A program made the translations under genes and the position numbers. Of a stretch of 19,201 nt of DNA, positions 14,594 to 19,201 are shown piece after piece. Position 1 is the stretch's first letter. Every line of letters begins with the position of its first letter. This stretch comes from CAXSDR01 sp964236445 (GTDB taxonomy: Bacteria > Actinomycetota > Actinomycetes > Motilibacterales > Motilibacteraceae), in assembly GCA_964236445.1 (NCBI GenBank), contig CAXSDR010000076.1:1-19201 (forward strand). The letters run 5' to 3'. The notes beneath the pieces are model-generated. The model searched no databases. It had not been told where the DNA came from and was given only the letters and a program-made list of their open reading frames with translations.

Positions 14594-16171
14594 GTGGACT
14601 TCATCGCACCGACCGTGCCGGGCTACGACGTGGTGTCGCTGCTCGGCAGCGGCAGCAGCGCCGACGTGTGGCTGGCGCGTCATCGTGCGACGGGCGACAG
14701 CGTCGCGCTCAAGCGGCTGCGGGCCACGTCCGCGCTGAGCCGTGAGTGCGCCGTTCGCGAGCTGTCGGTCCTGGGCGGCTTCTCGCACCCTCATGTCGTC
14801 GCGTTGCGCGACGTCGTGGCGTCCGCGGAGGAGCTGGTCCTGGTGCTGGCCTATGCGGGCGGCGGTTCCCTCGCCGCAGTTCTCGCGCGCCGGACATTGC
14901 GCCACGGCGAAGTCGTGACGCTGGCCGTGCCGATCGCGCAGGCGCTCGCTGCGCTGCACGCCCGAGGTGTCGTGCATGGCGACGTCAGCCCGCACAACAT
15001 CCTCTTCACGAACGTGGGCGTGCCCATGCTCGCCGACGTCGGTGTGGCGAGCGTGCTCGGGCAGGGCCCGGCCAGGTGGGTGCAGACGACGGACGCCTAT
15101 GCCGACCCGAGCGTCCGAGCGGGCGCCGACCCTGCACCGGCGCACGACGTCTATGCGCTGGCCGCGGTGTGTCGCCAGGCGCTCGGCGGCGCGGCCGGTG
15201 GAGGACCGCTCGAGAGCATCCTGGCTGCGGCGATGTCGCCGGACGTGAGCTGTCGGCCCTCGCCGGCCGAGCTCGCGAGCCTGTTGTGGGATGCATGTGC
15301 TGCTGAGCCCGTGCGGCTTCGCAGCGCCGGATCCGATGGGCGGCCGTTCTGGGACACGCCCCCTGCGGGAGGCGACGACGAGTCACGCACCACCGTGTCG
15401 CCACGGCGCGCGGTCCCGCGCGGTCCGCGGTCCCCGGCTCGTGCCAGCAGGCGTCGGCGTCGGCGGCTCGGGTGGCCGAGTGCGCGCACCGGTCGCCGCG
15501 CAGGGGTCGTCCTGGCCTTGCTGCTGTCCGGTCTCGCGGTGGTCGCGGGCGTCGCGTGGGCGGCCGAGGGGCGGCCGGCTCCTCCGCCCCGCCCGGTCCC
15601 GGCGGCCCCCGCACCGGTCAGCAGCCGTGCGCCCGCCGCGTCCCCGCGAACCACGACGACACCGGGGCCGTCGCCTACGGTCACATCGACGGCGGCGGCT
15701 CCGGCGGCTGCGGTCGCTGGTGTCATGGTCGCGCCATCGGCGAGCTCCAGTCCGGCTCCTCGACGGCTGGCTCCCGCCGACTGGCGCAGCACGCTGGCCG
15801 ACCTCGACCGGCGTCGTGCCGATGCCCTGGCGCACGATGACCAGGGGGCGCTGGACCTGCTCTATGCGGCGGGATCACCCGCTCACGACCGCGATGTGGC
15901 GATGCTCGCGGCGCGCCGGGCCGCTCAGATCACCGTCACCGATATGCGGAGCGACCTTCGACGCGTGACGGTCGCGCGCGGCACGAGTGCGGCGGTCAGC
16001 CTGCGCGTCGTGGACACGCTGCGGTCCGCGCGAGCCGTGACCGCGACCGGTTCGGTCGTCCCGGTGCCCGGACGTGGGCCGCGCACGTGGCTCGTCACGT
16101 TGCGGCGCGTGGGGGTGCGCTGGCTCTACTGGGACGTGACCGCGTCGCGGGCTGGGGGAAGCGCAGGCTAG
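14594..16171 (+). CDS. Membrane-anchored Ser/Thr protein kinase-like protein with extracytoplasmic NTF2-like domain
   Basis: A 525-aa receptor-type kinase-like protein. The kinase fold spans about 8-240: glycine loop LGSGSSADV (17-25), VALK with K40, catalytic Asp130 and Asn135 in HGDVSPHN, metal-binding Asp148 in ADVG, and DVYALA (185-190). The catalytic loop is atypical: HRDLKPEN is replaced by HGDVSPHN, so the lysine two residues after Asp is Ser132, and DFG is DVG. It may be an active atypical kinase or a weakened one. A basic linker precedes one membrane helix (about 303-324), then a Pro/Ala/Thr-rich spacer (326-390) and an outer domain (393-517) with the look of an NTF2/SnoaL-like fold (RSTLADLDRRRADALAH, LYWDVTAS). 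The start is a GTG without a clear SD. Its TAG stop overlaps that of the convergent epimerase. The ligand and targets are unknown. Confidence 0.85.
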   Translation: MDFIAPTVPGYDVVSLLGSGSSADVWLARHRATGDSVALKRLRATSALSRECAVRELSVLGGFSHPHVVALRDVVASAEELVLVLAYAGGGSLAAVLARRTLRHGEVVTLAVPIAQALAALHARGVVHGDVSPHNILFTNVGVPMLADVGVASVLGQGPARWVQTTDAYADPSVRAGADPAPAHDVYALAAVCRQALGGAAGGGPLESILAAAMSPDVSCRPSPAELASLLWDACAAEPVRLRSAGSDGRPFWDTPPAGGDDESRTTVSPRRAVPRGPRSPARASRRRRRRLGWPSARTGRRAGVVLALLLSGLAVVAGVAWAAEGRPAPPPRPVPAAPAPVSSRAPAASPRTTTTPGPSPTVTSTAAAPAAAVAGVMVAPSASSSPAPRRLAPADWRSTLADLDRRRADALAHDDQGALDLLYAAGSPAHDRDVAMLAARRAAQITVTDMRSDLRRVTVARGTSAAVSLRVVDTLRSARAVTATGSVVPVPGRGPRTWLVTLRRVGVRWLYWDVTASRAGGSAG

Positions 16172-17055
16172 GACGTGAGCCCGCGCAGCACCGAGTCGAC
16201 GTCCGGGTCGAGGAACGTGAACCCGTGCTCGCGCAGCTTGCGCGGCTCGACCCTGATGCTGGCGAGGATCTCCACGGAGACCCCGCCGAGCAGGGCCTTG
16301 AGTGCGAAGGAGGGAGCGCGCACGACGCTCGGCCGGTGCAGGAGCGCGGCGAGCCGGCGGGCCACCTCGATCTGGCGGGCCGCGTCAGCCGCCAGGTTGA
16401 CCGGGCCGCTGATCTGCGGGGTGTCGATGAGGAAGCGCAGCGCGCGGATCTCGTCGCGCAGCGAGATGACGCTCCACCACTGTTGTCCCGACCCGAGCCT
16501 TCCTGCGGCACCCAGCTTGGCGGCGAGCAGCAACCGCTCGAAGGCCCCGCCCTCCCGTGCAGCGACCAGGCTCGAGCGTGCGTGCGCCACTCGGATACCC
16601 GCCGCTGCGGCGGGCATCGTCGCGCGTTCCCAGGCGTCAGCCACGTCAGCCAGAAACGTGTCGCCCTTGGGTGCCGACTCATCGACCACCCGGTCTGCGG
16701 TGTCACCATAGAAGCTCATGCCAGACGCTGAGACCAGCACGCGCGGCAGCGGGTCGAGCTGCGCGAGTGCGAGCGAGAAGGCACGAGTTCCCGAGGTGCG
16801 GCTCTCGAGGATCGTGTGGCGGTAGGCGGCGGTCCAGCGATGGTCACCGACGCCCGCGCCCGCAAGGTGGACGCCTGCTTCGACGCCCGTCAGGGCGCCC
16901 AGGTCGGCCGTGCCGGCGGCGGGGTCCCAGCTCACCTCGTCCGGGGCGCCGGCGGGGCGGCGTACGAGGCGCAGCACCTCGTGACCGTCACCGCGCAGGC
17001 TCGTGACCAGAGCAGTGCCGATGAGGCCGGAGGCTCCGGTGATCGCGATCTTCAT
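16168..17055 (-). CDS. TIGR01777 family NAD-dependent epimerase-like protein
   Basis: A 295-aa extended short-chain dehydrogenase of the TIGR01777 (YfcH/SulA) family. The N terminus has the nucleotide-binding motif GASGLIG (7-13) and a conserved HLAGAGV (43-49 in the alignment region). The family ASGMSFYGD segment lies near 109-118. A C-terminal DUF1731-like part ends the protein (about 245-295). Its substrate is not known; in M. tuberculosis the equivalent (Rv2216) sits between dlaT and lipB. Here it follows the E2 gene on the same strand, 79 bp downstream, with its own GAGGA Shine-Dalgarno about ten bases before ATG 17055. The stop codon shares CTAG with the stop of the convergent kinase-like gene. 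Confidence 0.92.
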   Translation of the reverse strand: MKIAITGASGLIGTALVTSLRGDGHEVLRLVRRPAGAPDEVSWDPAAGTADLGALTGVEAGVHLAGAGVGDHRWTAAYRHTILESRTSGTRAFSLALAQLDPLPRVLVSASGMSFYGDTADRVVDESAPKGDTFLADVADAWERATMPAAAAGIRVAHARSSLVAAREGGAFERLLLAAKLGAAGRLGSGQQWWSVISLRDEIRALRFLIDTPQISGPVNLAADAARQIEVARRLAALLHRPSVVRAPSFALKALLGGVSVEILASIRVEPRKLREHGFTFLDPDVDSVLRGLTS

Positions 17056-17134
17056 GCACCCATCCTCGCGTCAGCGTCGCACGTAGGCCACCCGGAGCGC
17101 TGGGCGAGCGAGTGAGCGACCGCTTCGACGACGG

Positions 17135-19018
17135 TCAGAGACCGAGCTCGGTCTCGAACGCCCCTTCTTCGAGGCGGTTCTTCAGCGTCATGAGAAAGCG
17201 CGCCGCGTCCGAGCCGTCCACGATGCGGTGGTCGTAGGAGAGGGCGAGATAGACCATGGACCGGACCGCGATGGTCTCGCCGAGGTCTGCTCCGTCGACG
17301 ACCACCGCTCGCTTCACGACGCTGCCGGTGCCGAGGATCGCGACCTGCGGCTGGTTGATGATCGGCGTGTCGAACAACGCCCCACGGCTACCGGTGTTGG
17401 TCAGCGTGAAGGTCCCGCCGCCCAGCTCGTCCGGCGTGATCTTGTTGTTGCGGGTACGTGCGGCCAGGTCGGCGATCTTGCGGGAGAGCCCGGCGATGTT
17501 GAGGTCGCCGGCATCGCGGATCACCGGCACGAGCAGACCGCGCTCGGTGTCGACGGCCACGCCGAGGTGCTCGGCCCCGTGGTAGACGATCTCGTCGCCG
17601 TCGATGCTGGCGTTGACCTTGGGGTGGGCCTTGAGCGCCTCGACCGCGGCGAGGGCGAAGAACGGGAGGAACGAGAGCTTGACGCCCTCGCGCTTCTCGA
17701 AGTCGGCTTTGGCGCGCTGGCGGAGCCGGCTGATGCGGGTGACGTCGACCTCGACGACGGTCGTCAGCTGCGCGGAGGTCTGCAATGACTCGACCATGCG
17801 CTCGGCGATGACCTTGCGCAGGCGGGTCATCTTCTCTCGCGTCCCGCGCAGCGGGGATGAGTCGGGCGAGGTACGCGCGGACGACGGTGCCGCGGCGGGT
17901 CCAGCAGACGCAGCAGGCGCCGCGTCAGCTGCGCGGGCGACTTCCTCGGCATCCTTGCGTGCCTGCGCGGCCTCGAGGACGTCCTGCTTGCGGATCCGCC
18001 CGCCGACACCCGTGCCGGTCAGCGTGCCCAGGTCGACCCGGTTCTCGTTGGCCAGCTTGCGCACCAGCGGCGTGACGTAGGCATCGGCTGCCCCGTTCGC
18101 CGACCCGTTGGTGGCCGCTGCGGGAGCGGGGGCAGAGGCGGCAGCGGCGGGGGCGACGGCAGCAGGTGTGGGCTGGTCTACAGGCGTGGGCTGGGCAACA
18201 GGCGTGGCGGGCTCAGCCGGTGCCGGTGCAGGTGCGGCCGGCTCAGCCGGTGCCGGTGCAGGCGCGGCCGGTGCCTCGGTCACCGCGCCGTCAGGCGCCC
18301 CGATGATCGCCAGCTCGGCGCCGACCGCCACCGTCTCATCGGCCTGTACGCGGATCTCGAGCAACGTGCCGGCGACGGGGCTGGGAACTTCCGTATCCAC
18401 CTTGTCGGTCGACACCTCGAGCAGCGGCTCGTCGACGCCCACGGCGTCGCCGACCGATTTGAGCCAGCGGGTGACGGTGCCTTCGGTGACGCTCTCACCG
18501 AGCGCGGGCATGGTGATCGGGGTGCCGGACGCACCGTTCGGCATGCCCGCAGAGGCGGGGGCCGCCTGCTCGGGAGCGGCCTGCTGCGCGGCGGCGCCGT
18601 CGACGGGCTGCGCAGCCGCGCCGGGTGCCTCCGCCTCGTCAGCGACGCCGGCGGAGACCTCCGGCTGCTCCGACGGCGACTGGACTCCGTCGGGTGCGCC
18701 AGGGTAGGCGGCGGAAGCATCCGCCGACGTCTCACCGGTCCCGGGCGCCGACTGCTCGGGCGCTGGGGTCGGCGTCGCCGCATCGTTGCCGATGACCGCG
18801 AGCTCCGCGCCCACCGCCACCGTCTCGTCAGCCGCCACGAGGATCCGCTGCACGACGCCGGCGGCAGGCGAGGGCACCTCCGTGTCGACCTTGTCCGTCG
18901 AGACCTCGAGCAGCGGCTCGTCGACCTCGATGCGGTCGCCCTCCTGCTTGAGCCAACGGGTCACGGTGCCTTCGGTGACGCTCTCTCCGAGGGCGGGCAT
19001 GGTGACCGAGAACGACAC
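17135..19018 (-). CDS. sucB: Dihydrolipoamide acyltransferase, E2 of 2-oxoglutarate/pyruvate dehydrogenase
   Basis: E2 core protein, 627 aa, of the 2-oxoacid dehydrogenase complexes; in actinobacteria this gene (sucB/dlaT) serves pyruvate and/or 2-oxoglutarate dehydrogenase. Domains in order: lipoyl domain 1 (about 3-77, Lys43 in STDKVDT), an Ala/Pro/Glu linker (78-166), lipoyl domain 2 (167-241, Lys206 in the same motif), an Ala-Pro linker with a tandem repeat (242-311), the peripheral-subunit-binding domain (314-350), another linker (351-390) and the catalytic domain (391-627) with DHRIVDG (His597, Asp601). The lipoyl domains are close internal duplicates. The start is GTG 19018 with GGAGGA five bases upstream. 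It follows lpdA, the partner E3, by 49 bp. Its lipoyl lysines are substrates of LipB and LipA, encoded at 3323-3994 and 2391-3326. Confidence 0.96.
   Translation of the reverse strand: MSFSVTMPALGESVTEGTVTRWLKQEGDRIEVDEPLLEVSTDKVDTEVPSPAAGVVQRILVAADETVAVGAELAVIGNDAATPTPAPEQSAPGTGETSADASAAYPGAPDGVQSPSEQPEVSAGVADEAEAPGAAAQPVDGAAAQQAAPEQAAPASAGMPNGASGTPITMPALGESVTEGTVTRWLKSVGDAVGVDEPLLEVSTDKVDTEVPSPVAGTLLEIRVQADETVAVGAELAIIGAPDGAVTEAPAAPAPAPAEPAAPAPAPAEPATPVAQPTPVDQPTPAAVAPAAAASAPAPAAATNGSANGAADAYVTPLVRKLANENRVDLGTLTGTGVGGRIRKQDVLEAAQARKDAEEVARAADAAPAASAGPAAAPSSARTSPDSSPLRGTREKMTRLRKVIAERMVESLQTSAQLTTVVEVDVTRISRLRQRAKADFEKREGVKLSFLPFFALAAVEALKAHPKVNASIDGDEIVYHGAEHLGVAVDTERGLLVPVIRDAGDLNIAGLSRKIADLAARTRNNKITPDELGGGTFTLTNTGSRGALFDTPIINQPQVAILGTGSVVKRAVVVDGADLGETIAVRSMVYLALSYDHRIVDGSDAARFLMTLKNRLEEGAFETELGL
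18211..18270 (-). repeat. Two-copy 30-bp tandem repeat in the E2 linker
   Basis: Two adjacent 30-bp units (18211-18240 and 18241-18270) differ by one base. They encode two copies of a ten-residue Ala-Pro-Glu unit in the linker between the second lipoyl domain and the subunit-binding domain. Shorter 18-bp repeats (caggcgtgggctggg-like) follow directly at about 18160-18210. Such linkers are flexible and vary in length by repeat slippage. Confidence 0.85.
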
Positions 19019-19023
19019 GGGGG

Positions 19024-19029
19024 TCCTCC
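19024..19029 (-). promoter_or_regulatory. Shine-Dalgarno of sucB
   Basis: GGAGGA on the minus strand, five bases before GTG 19018, supports that GTG over the in-frame ATG six codons downstream. The resulting N terminus SFSVTMPALGES matches the usual family start. Confidence 0.75.
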
Positions 19030-19067
19030 GAAAGACGACAGCGGTGGTGGAGCGGGCGGGGAGCAGG

Positions 19068-19201
19068 TCAGCCGTGCACGTGGAGCGGCTTTCCGGCCAG
19101 CGCGAGGTGGGCCTCGCCCAACGCCTCGGACTGGGTCGGGTGCGGGTGGATGAGCTGGGCGACCTCGATGGGCAGCGCCTCCCAGTTGACGATGAGCTGG
19201 G
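19068..19201 (-). CDS. lpdA: Dihydrolipoyl dehydrogenase (E3), C-terminal end only
   Basis: The window edge cuts this gene; 43 C-terminal codons and the TGA stop are present. The translated end contains HPHPTQSEALGEA, the family active-site segment in which the second His and the Glu five residues later form the catalytic pair of dihydrolipoyl dehydrogenase. The enzyme reoxidises the dihydrolipoyl groups of E2 with NAD+. It is on the same strand as sucB and ends 49 bp before the sucB start, so the two are probably co-transcribed. The start and FAD domain lie outside the window. Confidence 0.93.
   Translation of the reverse strand, partial: QLIVNWEALPIEVAQLIHPHPTQSEALGEAHLALAGKPLHVHG

Noticed and set aside
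14525..15145. N-terminal extension of the FAD oxidoreductase frame
   Set aside because: The extra 207 codons are antisense to the kinase domain and precede the FAD Rossmann motif, which should be at the N terminus.
4127..16171. Genomic island or integrative element, or a defence system
   Set aside because: No integrase, tRNA gene, flanking attachment repeats, phage genes, nuclease, toxin-antitoxin pair or CRISPR array was found; the block looks like ordinary accessory metabolism and transport genes.
17056..17134. Terminator between sucB and the epimerase
   Set aside because: No inverted repeat of useful length was found, so read-through from sucB into the epimerase is more likely.

Overview
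The window comes from a high-GC actinomycete-type (Actinomycetota) chromosome. The evidence is strong GC bias at third codon positions, frequent GTG starts, a glnA preceded by what looks like a complete GlnR binding site, and the gene order lpdA, sucB/dlaT, TIGR01777 epimerase, lipB, lipA, DUF4191, glnA. From memory this matches the Mycobacterium/Nocardioides/Streptomyces chromosome (compare M. tuberculosis Rv2215 to Rv2220). I cannot fix family or genus from sequence alone.

Layout. 51-3994 (minus): lipB-lipA-DUF4191, tightly packed and closed by a hairpin, then glnA with its own promoter region. 4127-16171: about 12 kb that is not part of the conserved block and separates lipB from the epimerase that is normally next to it. 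It holds an MMPL transporter, a probable Tn3-transposase scrap, a small acidic hypothetical protein, a divergent DMT exporter / MocR regulator pair, a two-gene operon (alpha/beta hydrolase plus ABC exporter), a two-gene operon (FAD oxidoreductase plus S51 peptidase) and a membrane-anchored kinase-like protein. 16168-19201 (minus): the conserved block resumes with the epimerase, the E2 acyltransferase and the 3' end of lpdA.

How the genes work together. LipB and LipA make the lipoyl cofactor that is attached to the two lipoyl domains of the E2 protein, and Lpd reoxidises it, so the flanks form one functional group serving the 2-oxoacid dehydrogenases. glnA assimilates ammonium and is probably under GlnR control. 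The central 12 kb is accessory: three transporters (MMPL, DMT, ABC), a regulator divergent from the exporter it probably controls, small-molecule enzymes and a receptor-like kinase.

Regulation. Several starts lack a Shine-Dalgarno sequence and have a TAnnnT hexamer 5-8 nt upstream (lipB, the DMT exporter, mocR, the FAD oxidoreductase), which suggests leaderless transcripts. I saw no CRISPR array, rRNA or tRNA, phage module or recognisable defence system. The most informative non-coding signals are the four-box GlnR site upstream of glnA and the overlapping start codons of the exporter/mocR pair.
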